64,000 nucleotides of DNA, taken from the NCBI RefSeq assembly GCF_029714365.1, contig NZ_CP121660.1, positions 558,001 to 622,000 of the forward strand. Reading direction: 5' to 3'. Source of the DNA: Sinorhizobium terangae (GTDB taxonomy: Bacteria > Pseudomonadota > Alphaproteobacteria > Rhizobiales > Rhizobiaceae). This document shows positions 46,789-56,414 of the stretch, one piece after another (position 1 is the first letter of the stretch; every line of letters begins with the position of its first letter). The notes under the pieces were generated by a model. The model did no database searches. It was not told the DNA's origin and was given only the letters and a program-made list of their open reading frames with translations. The position numbers were made by a program, and so were the translations under genes.

Positions 46789-47643
46789 TTATAGCTTTCC
46801 CTTCCAGGGAACGAGAACAGCTTCGATGAACCGGATGGCGGCCGAGAAGGCAAAGGCGCAGACCGCGATGATGCCGATCCCGACGAAGACAACGTCGGTA
46901 GCAAGAAACTGTGCAGCCGACATGATCATGAAACCTATCCCGCGTGTCGACGCGATCAACTCGGCGGCCATGAGTGTGCCCCAGCCGATGCCAAGCGCGA
47001 TCCTGACGCCGGTAAGTATTTCGGGCAGGGCCGACGGCAACACGATGTCGGTGAAGAGCTGAAGCGGGCGGGCGCCAAGCGATCGGGCCGCATTGATGCG
47101 CTCGATGGGTAACGAACGGACACCCGCCTGGGCAGACAGGCAGACCGGTGCGAACATCGCCAGCACCAGCAGCGTTATTTTCGATGTTTCACCAATGCCG
47201 AGCCAAATGATCATCAGCGGTAGATAGGAGAGAGGCGGGAGCGGCCAGTAGAATTCAATCGGCGTGTCCAGGATGCCCTTTGCCCAGCGGTTCAGGCCCA
47301 TGAGCAGGCCCAGGGGAATTCCCGCCGCTATGGCAATCGACGCCGCCACGACGATGCGGAAGAGGCTTGCGATAATGTGCTCGGACAAGGATGCGCCGGC
47401 ATAACCATCAGAATAGAGTATTCCGACTTGGGTCAGAACCTCCCCAGGACGCGGTAAAAAGAGGTGTGGCACCAAATCGAGCTCGGCGACGAGCCACCAT
47501 AGAGCCGCAACGGCCAGAGCAGTCGCAACGCTTATGGCGGCCGTGGGTTTCTCGCCTGCGCCGAAGCTCACCATTTTGACAAGCTTTGGCTCCGACCGCT
47601 CGCTGGCGGATGAGACGGTGGTCGTCTGGACAATGTCGCTCAC
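46789..47643 (-). CDS. ABC transporter permease, TauC/SsuC type
   Basis: This 284-residue inner-membrane permease has about six helices, starting [20 protein letters not shown]. The ATPase-contact (EAA) loop reads [20 protein letters not shown] with [11 protein letters not shown]. It belongs to the taurine/sulfonate/nitrate branch. Its start overlaps the ATPase stop by ATGA. With the next two genes it makes a full importer. Confidence 0.9.
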   Translation of the reverse strand: MSDIVQTTTVSSASERSEPKLVKMVSFGAGEKPTAAISVATALAVAALWWLVAELDLVPHLFLPRPGEVLTQVGILYSDGYAGASLSEHIIASLFRIVVAASIAIAAGIPLGLLMGLNRWAKGILDTPIEFYWPLPPLSYLPLMIIWLGIGETSKITLLVLAMFAPVCLSAQAGVRSLPIERINAARSLGARPLQLFTDIVLPSALPEILTGVRIALGIGWGTLMAAELIASTRGIGFMIMSAAQFLATDVVFVGIGIIAVCAFAFSAAIRFIEAVLVPWKGKL

Positions 47644-48428
47644 GCCGCGCTCCTGAAGTCTTCGGCGCTGTGAAGAATGGCCCGTATTTCTTCGCGCAGG
47701 CTAGCAAATTCGGGCGACGACTTGATCGATCGTGCATCTCCGGTCGCGCCAAAGCGGCGGACGAAGTCCAGATCGAAGCGGGCTACGACGCGGCCCGGCC
47801 GTGGAGACATCACCAGGACCTGGGTTCCAAGGAAAAGGGCCTCTTCGATCGAGTGGGTGATGAAGAAGATCCGCTTTGCCGTTTTGTGCCAGATGGAGAT
47901 CAGTAGTTCCTGCATCTGCTCGCGCGTCAGACTGTCGAGGGCGCCGAAAGGTTCATCCATCAGAAGGATGTCGGGTTCGGTAGCAAGGGCGCGCGCAATG
48001 CCGACCCGCTGGCGCATGCCGCCCGACAGTTCATAGGGCAGAGCCTTGGCGAATTCATCGAGACCGACCAGCCGAAGCAGTTCATGGGCGCGTGCCCTTC
48101 GCTCGCTTTTGCTCGCGCCCGCGAATTTCAGACCAAGTGCGACATTGTCGATCACCGTCTTCCACGGAAGAAGGGAGTCCTTCTGGAACACCACGCCGCG
48201 GTCGGCACCAGGACCGCGAACAGGTCGCCCATCCAGGATGATGGCGCCATCCGAGAGAGGCAGGAATCCGGCAATGGCGTTGAGCAATGTCGACTTGCCG
48301 CATCCCGAGGCGCCGAGGGCAACGACAAAGCCGCTCTCGGGAATCTCAAAAGATACGCGGTCAAGCGCATGGACGGTCCTGCCGTCGCGCGCCGCGAAGA
48401 AGACACTGGCGTGATCGACTTTAAGCAT
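47640..48428 (-). CDS. ABC transporter ATP-binding protein, TauB/SsuB type
   Basis: This 262-residue ATPase has Walker [11 protein letters not shown]-loop [10 protein letters not shown], signature [10 protein letters not shown], Walker [14 protein letters not shown] and switch [12 protein letters not shown]. All catalytic parts are intact. The TLL/LLPW features fit the nitrate/sulfonate/taurine subfamily. It lies between the binding-protein and permease genes. Confidence 0.93.
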   Translation of the reverse strand: MLKVDHASVFFAARDGRTVHALDRVSFEIPESGFVVALGASGCGKSTLLNAIAGFLPLSDGAIILDGRPVRGPGADRGVVFQKDSLLPWKTVIDNVALGLKFAGASKSERRARAHELLRLVGLDEFAKALPYELSGGMRQRVGIARALATEPDILLMDEPFGALDSLTREQMQELLISIWHKTAKRIFFITHSIEEALFLGTQVLVMSPRPGRVVARFDLDFVRRFGATGDARSIKSSPEFASLREEIRAILHSAEDFRSAA

Positions 48429-48483
48429 GTGCTCTCTCGTAGGTTCGATACCGGCGCGGCTGGCGCGCCGGTATCGGGGAGGA

Positions 48484-49497
48484 TCAGTTGCTCGCGCTTG
48501 TCAGCGCGTCGGCAGTGACGAATGCACCGTAGTTCGGCAGGATCTCGGAGACCTTCCCCTGATCCTTCAGGAAAGCTGCCGTTTCCTTCAGGATCCTGGC
48601 AGCACCGGACTTGTCTCCGCCGCCGAGCCAGGCGTCCGAAGCCTGAACCTCAGGCGTCAGCAACGAGAGGTTTTTCAATGCGGCCGCATGCTGCGCGGGG
48701 GTACCGCCGAGCAACTTGGCGAGCGCCTTGGCGTTTTCGCTGTCGGCGCTCCATGCGCCTTCGTCGGACGCAAACGAGGCGTAGTACTTGTTGATGACGG
48801 AGGCGAAGCTCTTCAAGAAATCCGGATTGTCGGCGGCAAACTGAGACGTCGCCACCCAGGCCGAGAACGTCGCCGCGCCCTTGTCGGCCACGTCCCTCGA
48901 GGTGACGAGCACCTTGCCGTTCTTTTTCAATTCGGTCAGCGCCGGATCCCAGACGAAGCCGCCATCGATGTCGCCGCGGTTAAAACCGGCGACGATCTCA
49001 GGCTGCGGAATTGCAAAGACCTGAACGTCCTTTTCCGTGAGGCCGAGTGACTTGATCAGTGCCAGAAGCTGATAGTGGTCCGTTGAGACGGGTGCCGCCG
49101 CAAGCTTCTTGCCCTTGAGATCCGTCAGGCTTTCTATGCCCGACCCGTTGCGCACGACCAGAGCTTCGTCGGTACCGGAGATGGAGGAAAGATAAAACGC
49201 CTTGACCTCGAGTCCTCGCGACGCCGCAGCCGCGAAGGGGCTGGACCCGACATAGCCGACCTGCACATCGCCGGCTGCGATAGCGGCGAAGATTTCGGCG
49301 CCGGAATTGAACTTGCGAAAGTCGATGTCGTAACCCGTGGCCTTGGCGAAGTCGCCATTGGCTATGGCCACCGAGGACGGCAGCGCATCCGTCTGGTAGG
49401 CGATGACGACCTTCTTATCGGTGGCATCAGCTGCGGCAGCCATAGAGAGGCTGCCGATACCGACCGCGATTGCAGTGATAACACTCTTCAGATTCAT
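48484..49497 (-). CDS. periplasmic substrate-binding protein, TauA type
   Basis: This 337-residue protein has a signal peptide ([16 protein letters not shown]) and the TauA-like order: [55 protein letters not shown] and [10 protein letters not shown]. The start at 49497 is backed by AGGGGC. It most resembles taurine-binding proteins. No taurine dioxygenase is next to it, so sulfonate or another small acid is possible. Confidence 0.9.
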   Translation of the reverse strand: MNLKSVITAIAVGIGSLSMAAAADATDKKVVIAYQTDALPSSVAIANGDFAKATGYDIDFRKFNSGAEIFAAIAAGDVQVGYVGSSPFAAAASRGLEVKAFYLSSISGTDEALVVRNGSGIESLTDLKGKKLAAAPVSTDHYQLLALIKSLGLTEKDVQVFAIPQPEIVAGFNRGDIDGGFVWDPALTELKKNGKVLVTSRDVADKGAATFSAWVATSQFAADNPDFLKSFASVINKYYASFASDEGAWSADSENAKALAKLLGGTPAQHAAALKNLSLLTPEVQASDAWLGGGDKSGAARILKETAAFLKDQGKVSEILPNYGAFVTADALTSASN

Positions 49498-49772
49498 GTT
49501 TTGCCCCTGTTCGACGAAAAATGTCTTCGGTGATCTCGTGAATTCAACAGGTGAGAGCGTAAGCAAGGGCAGCCGTTTTCACAGGAATAATACACTAAAT
49601 TTATGAGGTATGTAGGGAATTTTTCTCCTGAGCGGGGCACACCCACGAGGCCCACGAGTTCATCAACGCTCGGCAGCAAGCCTAATGCGGCTAGCGTGGC
49701 CGATGCACAATCCGCTGAGCCACGCAGGCTTGAGTCAAACCGGCTTTGTCATGACCCGCGGTAAGCCCTTTC

Positions 49773-50588
49773 CTATTTCACGCCGCCATGTGCGAGTCCG
49801 CTCACCAGGTAGCGCTGCATGAAGAGCGCGATCAGGTAGACCGGTGCGATGCCGGCGAGTGAGGCCGCGGCCATTTGGCCGAAATTCACCAGCCGGTCAC
49901 CCTGGAAGAGCGAGATGCCGACCGGCAGCGTTCGGGTGGCGTCGGAAAAGGTGAACGCAGAGGCGAAGAGGAATTCGTTGTAGGCAAGAACGGTGACGAT
50001 GATCAGGGTCGCCGCGACGCCGGGCGCGATAATCGGTGCAACAATTTGCAAAAGCGTGCGAAACGGTCCTGCGCCGTCCATTGCAGCGGCCTGCTCGATC
50101 TCGATCGGCATGCGCCGCAGGAAGGGCGTCAGCAGCCAGAAGGCGACGGGCACGTTGGCGAAGCCGTAAACGATGATAAGGCCAGCGCGGGTGTTGAGAA
50201 GGCCGGTTGCTTTCAGCAGGAAGAACAGGGGGATCAGCGCGACGATGGGCGGCGCCATGTAGCTGGAAAGCGTCACGTCCGCCAGCCACCTGCCGCCAAT
50301 CTTGAGCCGCAACACCGCGTAGCACGAGGGCAACGTCAGCGCGATGGTGAGGATGCCGGCAAACACGGAGACCACGACGGAGTTGAATATGAAACCCGCA
50401 ATGTCGGCCGCTTCGAAGGCGTCTGGCCAGTTCGCGAACGTCGGCACCGTCGGCCAGAAATGGCCGCTGAGCACGTCGTCCTTGGTCTTGAAGGAAACGG
50501 CGACGAGGTAAAGGATGGGCAGGGCGAAGAAACCGACGATCGGCGCCGCCGCCAAGGCTAGCCAGAGATGTCGAGCGCCGAGCCTCAT
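49773..50588 (-). CDS. sugar ABC transporter permease, MalG type
   Basis: This 271-residue permease begins with helix LALAAAPIVGFFALPILYLV and carries the EAA loop IEIEQAAAMDGAGPFRTLLQ followed by IVAPIIAPG. It is of the carbohydrate-uptake MalG/UgpE class. Its start overlaps the stop of the MalF-type gene (ATGA). The operon lacks an ATPase in this window. Confidence 0.9.
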   Translation of the reverse strand: MRLGARHLWLALAAAPIVGFFALPILYLVAVSFKTKDDVLSGHFWPTVPTFANWPDAFEAADIAGFIFNSVVVSVFAGILTIALTLPSCYAVLRLKIGGRWLADVTLSSYMAPPIVALIPLFFLLKATGLLNTRAGLIIVYGFANVPVAFWLLTPFLRRMPIEIEQAAAMDGAGPFRTLLQIVAPIIAPGVAATLIIVTVLAYNEFLFASAFTFSDATRTLPVGISLFQGDRLVNFGQMAAASLAGIAPVYLIALFMQRYLVSGLAHGGVK

Positions 50589-51525
50589 GATTCCCGCCTT
50601 TCGAAATGCTGATGCGTGCGGATGACCGGGAGCGTCGCCAAGCCTATGACGAGGCCGTAGACGACCGTCTCGGCCGCCGCACGGCCGACGTCGAACTGCT
50701 CGATTGCCCGCCGGTAGATGGAAAATCCGGCCGATGTCGTTGCAAAACCCGGTCCGCCGAAAGTCAGGATGTAGACGAGGTCGAAGAGCTTGAACGAGAG
50801 GATGAGTTTCAGAAGGTAGATCGATGAGAGCGGAGCGGCGTCGAGCGGGAGCGTGATGTGCCGGAAGGGTTGCCAGGCATTGGCGCCGTCGACGAGCGCC
50901 GCCTCGTGCACGCCTTCCGGTATCGTCGAAAGTGCCGCGAAGCAGAGAATGACGATGAAGGGCGTCCATTGCCAGAGATCGGCGATGGCGATCGCCAGCC
51001 AGGCGAGCAAGGGGTGGCCGAGGAAGGAGATCGGTTCGGCGATCACCGCGTATTTGATCAGAGTACCGTTCAGCAGTCCTCCGGCGGCGCGAGAATGAGC
51101 TTCCAGGCGACGCCGATCATCACCGGCGGCGTCATCAGCGGCAGCAGCACAAGGCTCATCAGGAAGCGTCCCGCCTTCAGGAGAGAGGCGAACAGAAGCG
51201 CGATCAGGAAGCCGAGAGCGAGCTGTATGAGCGACGTCGAAAGCGCATAGCCGACGCTTCTCCCGATCGCCGAGAGAAACAGTGGATCGTGCAAGGTCGT
51301 CGCGAAATTCTTGATGCCAATAAAGCCGCGGAACGGCTTTCCAAGCGTGCTTTTGCTGAAGGCGAGCGCGACCAGAAATATGGTCGGGTAAATCGTCGTC
51401 ACGCTGAGCGCAAGGATGAGCGGCGCGATCCACAACGCACGGCCGAGCCGCGCGGGAAGGATGCTCCGGCGTGCCGGGTGGCGGGTTTCGCCAAGCCGCA
51501 GGTCGTCGGCGGCGAATGCGGTCAT
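50585..51525 (-). pseudogene. sugar ABC transporter permease, MalF type, frameshifted
   Basis: From ATG 51525 (GGAGGCAGC upstream) the frame gives IAPLILALSVTTIYPTIFLV and LVLLPLMTPPVMIGVAWKLI, then stops early. The rest, GGLLNGTLIKYAVIAEPISF and the EAA loop IPEGVHEAALVDGANAWQPF, is in another frame and ends at 50585. One base is missing within GCGCCGCCGGAGG near 51078. Everything else is intact. Confidence 0.85.
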
Positions 51526-52538
51526 GCTGCCTCCGCGAGGCCGGGACGTGTCGGCCCGCTGCCGGCCTGAGTCGCGAGAAGCATGTCTTCGATGTCGTCG
51601 AGGTCGCGAGGCGAGAGGGCGATCGTGGCGGCATCGATCCAACCTTCGATGTGCCCCGGCTTGCGTGCCCCGATGATGGCTCCGGTAATGCCCGGCCAGG
51701 CGAGAACCCAGGCCGCCGCGACGGCCGCAACGGTCGTGCCGTGCCGCGCGGCAACGGGTTTCAGTCCCTCTGCGAAGGCAAGATTGCGGTACAGGGCCTC
51801 CCCTCCAAACTCCTCGTCGCGCGATCGCCAGTCGTTCTCCGGCAGCGCCCGAGCGCGCGCCGGCGTGAAGGCGCCCGTGAGCAGACCTGACTGCAGCGGA
51901 CTGTAGGCAATGACACCGCCGCCATGCGCCCGCACCCAGGCGAGGTCTTCCTCCGCGAATCCGCGCTTGATAGCCGAGAAGGGTGGCTGGACCACGTCTA
52001 CGGGGGCAACTGTCGCTGCTCGCTGCAACAGGTCCCGGTCATGGTTCGAAAGCCCGATGGCTCTGACCTTGCCCCCCGCCTTGAGGTCGGCAAACGTGGC
52101 CCAGTATTCCTCGATCGGGGTGCCGTCATTGGCCGGCCAGTGCATCTGGTAGAGGTCGATCACCTCGACATCAAGGCGCCGCGGCGAATCTTCCACCTCG
52201 CGACGCAAGGACTTTGCATCACCGATACGGGCGGGAAGGGCGTTGCGGTTTTCTTCGTCCCAGACAAGACCGGCCTTGGTGAACACCAGTGGACGTTCGG
52301 ATCTGGGGATCGTCGAGAGTGCCTCCCGCACGATCTCCTCGGAATGGCCGAGACCGTAGACCGGGGCCGTGTCGATCCAGTTGATGCCGCGCGCAACCGC
52401 ATGCCGGATGGCCGCGATCGACTGGGCATCGTCCTGCTTCCCCCAGCCCCAACCCCAATCGGAGCCGCCGATAGCCCAGGCTCCAAGGCCAACGGGTGTG
52501 CGGCCGAGCCTGCGCTTCGGCAAGGAATGTCCGCTCAT
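51522..52538 (-). CDS. aldo/keto reductase
   Basis: This 338-residue (alpha/beta)8 reductase has the catalytic set NWIDTAPVYGLGHSE (Asp, Tyr), VFTKAG (Lys) and LYQMHWP (His), plus the NADP-binding end GAIIGARKPGHIEG. The start at 52538 gives MSGHSLPKRRLG and normal length. Its stop overlaps the MalF-type start. In sugar operons such enzymes oxidise or reduce the imported sugar. Confidence 0.9.
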   Translation of the reverse strand: MSGHSLPKRRLGRTPVGLGAWAIGGSDWGWGWGKQDDAQSIAAIRHAVARGINWIDTAPVYGLGHSEEIVREALSTIPRSERPLVFTKAGLVWDEENRNALPARIGDAKSLRREVEDSPRRLDVEVIDLYQMHWPANDGTPIEEYWATFADLKAGGKVRAIGLSNHDRDLLQRAATVAPVDVVQPPFSAIKRGFAEEDLAWVRAHGGGVIAYSPLQSGLLTGAFTPARARALPENDWRSRDEEFGGEALYRNLAFAEGLKPVAARHGTTVAAVAAAWVLAWPGITGAIIGARKPGHIEGWIDAATIALSPRDLDDIEDMLLATQAGSGPTRPGLAEAA

Positions 52539-52606
52539 GGTTTCTCGCCTCGTTGAAGAAAATGGCGGGGGCGCCGCCGGGAGGAATAATTGCGCCCCGC
52601 GCGCGA

Positions 52607-52833
52607 TCAGCCGTTGACTTCGATGATCTCGGTCCAGGCCCGATGTGTATCGGCGATCGCCTGCTCGGCGCTCTTGGTACCGGCGAGCGCCAGCGCCAAT
52701 TCGTCGGTCAGCGCGTTTTCGAGCTTCGGCGCATAGACGGCCGTCGGCCAGGCAAGGCTGTTCTCCAAGGCGCCGTCGTCGAGCAGCGGCTGCACCAGCG
52801 GTTGGAAGGTTTTGAACTTCTCGGATCATCCGG
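52607..52833 (-). pseudogene. sugar ABC substrate-binding protein, C-terminal remnant
   Basis: About 75 residues remain: FKTFQPLVQPLLDDGALENS through WPTAVYAPKLENALTDELAL and THRAWTEIIEVNG. The pattern is the end of an extracellular sugar-binding protein. Similarity ends at about 52833, and a dispersed repeat lies just beyond, so the 5' part was lost by rearrangement. The rest of the operon thus lacks its binding protein. Confidence 0.75.
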
Positions 52834-53046
52834 GATCGGTAGCGTTCGCGCGGGCATCAGGCGTCCGTGAGTGCTCACAGACTGGCTGTCGAGAGCGGGC
52901 AGCAACTGACCGAAGCCCGCAAAATTCAGTCTGCTAGGACTGCTGCTGGGCTATGTCGTGGCGTTCATTCTGCTTGCCGTCGATGGCGGCAATGGGTCGA
53001 GACGCGTCGATCGGAGCTTCAGAGGGTAAGGTCTGGAAGTGGTGCA

Positions 53047-53126
53047 AACCTGCAGCTCGGCGGCATGTATGCATGTCCGCTTCTGGGATACCACCGTGCT
53101 CTGCTCAGTGTCCGACTTGGAGGCGC
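53047..53126 (+). repeat. dispersed repeat A, copy 1
   Basis: An 80-bp core starting AACCTGCAGCTCGGCGGCAT differs by one base from 56181-56260. It shares about 55 further upstream bases (from about 52991) with copy 3 at 60733. Confidence 0.9.
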
Positions 53127-53257
53127 ATTTTTGCCGTCTCTGTCATAGCGGTATTATTCGAAACGGCAATACGCGCATGGCCAAGGTGCGAGGCAAACAG
53201 CGCTAACGAAGAACGGAATCCGCCCAAATAATTGGAAACGGAGGAAGCAGGCACGAC

Positions 53258-53923
53258 TTATCGTTTCGAGACAGGTAGCCGTTCTCCGGCTCTCACCGCG
53301 CCTTTCAGTCGATTGCCCGATGGCGCTAATGGACAGACATAGCGGGAAGAATAGGCGCACGAAGGAAAATAGGAGAAGTTGAAATCGAGCACCAGTGCGC
53401 CGTCTGGACGGACAACTCCGAGATCCGCTCCCTTGATGGTGTCGAGGAGATATCGGCCACCACCATACGTCTCGGTCCCTGAGGTCGCGTCGACAAACGG
53501 CAGGAACACGCCACCGCCGTAGCCCTCAATCCAGTAAAGGGTTAATTCGCCACCCAATCTGGCCTCCAGCCCCGTTGTACGGGAGAACGCATGCATCGAC
53601 AGGTCACCATCCACTCCTGTTGCGACGGTTATCCGTTCCGGCGTTACCGGGACAAGCTGTACCGTCAAGCGCAACGAGGGATCATAAGAAAATGTCGTCG
53701 GCCCTTCGAACGTCTTGCGGTCCGCCGATTCAATTGGCGACTGAGGATGGTCGCGAAACAGGGTCGAACGGGTGTCGCACCAAAGCCCCCAGGCAGCAAC
53801 CACGTCCGGGCTAGAACGTACCTCGTAGTAGAGATTTGCGATCTTCTCGCGCCATTCCCACAGTTGTTGAGTCTCGTTCAAATCATTTCCTCTCATGTCG
53901 GAAATTACGCCGGTCTCACTCAT
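53258..53923 (-). CDS. DUF1684-family protein
   Basis: This 221-residue protein carries the DUF1684 core: LRLTVQLVPVTPERITVATG, ELTLYWIEGYGGGVFLPF, the block TYGGGRYLLDTIKGADLG, and DFNFSYFPSCAYSSRYVCPL. The family's chemistry is unknown, though the conserved Tyr/Gly and Cys segment is diagnostic. Three in-frame ATGs exist (53953, 53923, 53896) and none has a good ribosome site; 53923 is a compromise. The gene lies alone between repeats. Confidence 0.8.
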   Translation of the reverse strand: MSETGVISDMRGNDLNETQQLWEWREKIANLYYEVRSSPDVVAAWGLWCDTRSTLFRDHPQSPIESADRKTFEGPTTFSYDPSLRLTVQLVPVTPERITVATGVDGDLSMHAFSRTTGLEARLGGELTLYWIEGYGGGVFLPFVDATSGTETYGGGRYLLDTIKGADLGVVRPDGALVLDFNFSYFPSCAYSSRYVCPLAPSGNRLKGAVRAGERLPVSKR

Positions 53924-53953
53924 CAAAACGCTCGCCCGATCATCGCGGCGCAA

Positions 53954-54412
53954 CTTTAATCAATCACGCACTGATCCGAAAGGTGCGGTCTAAACACCGC
54001 TTACGAACGGCTTATCTGACCGATGAATGAACCACGCGCCTCCGCATCGGCTCACGCCTTATGGGTCTAGCGGCCGGGCAATGCGTAGATACCAGCCAGA
54101 CAGGTAGCAAAGCAGGGGGCGGCTTCCCAATATGCTCGATGCGGCGATCACTCTGTCCCGGAGTGAGGGTGGTGGACGGCTCAAGACTAAACAGGCTTTG
54201 TAGACGCTGACGTGAATAAATTCATGCCCGCTATTCCTGAGTGCCCCGGCTCATCCGGTAATGTTCAGCCATGAGAAACGTGACGTAACTGCGGATTAAG
54301 TTGCAGTAGAGGCGTCCTTCAGCGGAAAATGAACGGCAGTCGCCCGAGTGTCAAAAACGGAGGCCGACGCGCATAGGCATTTAGCCCAGTGCGGTGTGTC
54401 GGGCGAAATGAA
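53954..54412. other. intergenic, no gene
   Basis: No coding sequence, promoter or repeat was recognised before the insertion sequence begins at about 54413. Confidence 0.5.
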
Positions 54413-54433
54413 AAACTGACCCCCCCTATTGCC

Positions 54434-56017
54434 TCACCCAAGCATGTTACTGAAGTTGAGAGTACCGAGAGGGCCCGTATCTCCACCCGCCGCGGCGGGT
54501 GGAGATACGGGCGCGCACTCCATCCAGTCGCCATTGAGTATGACCTGCTCGGCTATTTCCATGCGCCAAGCCTTGACTGCCATCTGCACCGTCCGCAGGC
54601 TTTTCTCCGTGAAGCGTGACGGATCGGCGCTCATCAGACGCTGCAGGACCGAGGCTGCCGAGAGCGCCGGATGCGCCTCAAGCCACGCCCGAATCTGGGG
54701 CTCGAATGGCTCCAGCATGCTCGGCCTTTTCGGGTAAGGCTTGGTCCGTCGATATGGCCGCCGATGTGTCGGTCGTTTCTCTCCGGCCTGCCAGGCCGTC
54801 TTCAGGCTCGCGGTGAATCGCTGGAGATCGATGGCGACCGGTTCTTCGGGCCGCGCATTCGAGCCACGGCGATCGACCCGCTTTCCGAGCTCCTCCTGGG
54901 CGGCACGGATCCCGGCAAACAACGTCACCGGATCTTCCCTTTCCAGCATCGCCTGCAGCCGCTCCTTGTCGGCCTCGGCCACACCGGAATGGGCCAGTAC
55001 CCGCGCGATGGGCGGCACGGGCGGATGGTAGCGTTTGACGACGCGGGCGCCGATCCTTGTCTTCTCTCGCAGCTTGAACGAAGGCTGGAACAGATTGCCG
55101 TACAGACGCACCACCTCGTAGAGTCGCGCAAGGGCAACCGTCGCCTCCGCGCCGACAAGCCTTCCGTAACCGACCAGCCGTCGCACGATTGCGCCGTTCT
55201 TCTGCTCGACCCAAGCCTGATCGTTCTTTCGATACGCGCGCGAACGGGTCACCTCCAATCCCTGACTTAGGCACCAGCAGACCACAAGTTCGTTCATGAA
55301 GGCGCTATCGTTGTCGAAGTCCACGCCCAGCAGCGGGAATGGGAACAGCGAGCGAGCCTGTTTGAGAGCAGCGATAACGAGACTGCTTTCGCGAGTGCGC
55401 ACTGGCACGCACTCGGTCCAGCCCGTAGCGATATCGGTCAGCACCATCGTCTGCACGAAACTACCGGACGAAGAGGTACCCGAATGAGCCACGAAGTCGA
55501 CCTCGACATAACCGGGCAGCGGATCGTTCCAGTCCCCGAAGGTGCGCACCGGGACCGATCGGCGAACCGCAGAACTCATTCCAGCGCGCCGACGCCGGCC
55601 ACCGCGAGCCACCACACGTACCTCTGACAGCAGCCGGTCCATCGTCGCCGGACTGACCGTCAGTAGTTTATCGCGAAGCGCGGCGCTAAGGTCGAGCCGG
55701 CCGTGGCGCTCAAGGGCTGGCAGTAAAATGGGGATCAGCGGCTTCAGACGTTTCGAGCAGAGACGATCGGACGCTTCCCATAGAGCTACCAGCGCTTCCC
55801 GAACCTCGGAACCATACTGGACAGCATATTGTCGCGCGCAAGGCGGGCCGGTCTCCCTAGGGCGGAGCACTCGGATCGCATGTTTGCGGTGATATCCGGT
55901 AACCGCGACGAACTCATCGAGGATTCTTTGCTTGTCCGCCCGACAGCTCGATCGATATCGCTCGATGATCGCCTCAACCAGTTCCGTCCGTGTCGCCATG
56001 CTGATCCGCCGTGCCAT
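54434..56017 (-). CDS. DDE transposase/integrase-core protein
   Basis: This 527-residue protein has an N-terminal HTH region (TGYHRKHAIRVL, about 40-51) and an RNase H-like integrase core with the DDE residues in YVEVDFVAHSG, GVDFDNDSAFMNE and WVEQKNGAIVRRL. A basic C-terminal part follows (RRPYRRTKPYPKRP). It is similar to the rhizobial transposases often named integrase or ISNCY. The last 18 codons include a 40-bp perfect palindrome and look less natural than the rest. ATG 55999 is an alternative start. Confidence 0.85.
   Translation of the reverse strand: MARRISMATRTELVEAIIERYRSSCRADKQRILDEFVAVTGYHRKHAIRVLRPRETGPPCARQYAVQYGSEVREALVALWEASDRLCSKRLKPLIPILLPALERHGRLDLSAALRDKLLTVSPATMDRLLSEVRVVARGGRRRRAGMSSAVRRSVPVRTFGDWNDPLPGYVEVDFVAHSGTSSSGSFVQTMVLTDIATGWTECVPVRTRESSLVIAALKQARSLFPFPLLGVDFDNDSAFMNELVVCWCLSQGLEVTRSRAYRKNDQAWVEQKNGAIVRRLVGYGRLVGAEATVALARLYEVVRLYGNLFQPSFKLREKTRIGARVVKRYHPPVPPIARVLAHSGVAEADKERLQAMLEREDPVTLFAGIRAAQEELGKRVDRRGSNARPEEPVAIDLQRFTASLKTAWQAGEKRPTHRRPYRRTKPYPKRPSMLEPFEPQIRAWLEAHPALSAASVLQRLMSADPSRFTEKSLRTVQMAVKAWRMEIAEQVILNGDWMECAPVSPPAAAGGDTGPLGTLNFSNMLG
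54473..54512. repeat. 40-bp perfect palindrome near the transposase 3' end
   Basis: GCCCGTATCTCCACCCGCCG (54473-54492) is followed immediately by its exact reverse complement (54493-54512). It lies inside the transposase C-terminal codons. It could act as a terminator or be a head-to-head joint of two DNA ends. Confidence 0.9.
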
Positions 56018-56180
56018 CCATCCCCCGAGCCGGGACAGCGAACCATGACCGTCCCATCGGGAGCATCAACACTATCGGTAACATTTTGCTTGAGGCAATG
56101 CGGTCAATTCCTCGATTCGCTTGACACGGTGTGCGGTGCGCCGCGCGCGGACACAGTTCAGAAGCGCGGCATCTGGTCGA

Positions 56181-56260
56181 AACCTGCAGCTCGGCGGCAT
56201 GTATGCATGTCCGCTTCTGGGATACCACCGTGCTCTGCTCAGTGTCCGACTTGGGGGCGC
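56181..56260 (+). repeat. dispersed repeat A, copy 2
   Basis: 79 of 80 bases match copy 1 at 53047-53126, in the same orientation. The two copies enclose the DUF1684 gene and the insertion sequence. Confidence 0.9.
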
Positions 56261-56414
56261 GAAGCTGCCAAGATCTCCCATCGGCCCTAATCGGGCAGCG
56301 AGATTGTATTTGACTGCTCCCCAAGGTTTCATGCGGCAAGCATCCGTTTTCTGCCTGCAGCAAAATTCCGATGTCCCCTGCCTGCAACAGCCATCGTATG
56401 GGAGGCTAGCCAGT

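Larger units (their letters stand above)
54413..56110 (-). mobile_element. DDE insertion sequence (ISNCY-like) with imperfect terminal inverted repeats
   Basis: The left end (AACTGACCCC..ATTGCCTCAC..GCATGTTACT) and the right end read inward (GAATTGACCGCATTGCCTCA..AAATGTTACC) share a staggered inverted repeat of about 35 bp. The transposase fills the interior. A target duplication could not be settled. Confidence 0.7.

Noticed and set aside
56121-56414. N-terminal extension of the SDR frame
   Set aside because: It runs through dispersed repeat A and a Rossmann fold starts right after ATG 56415.
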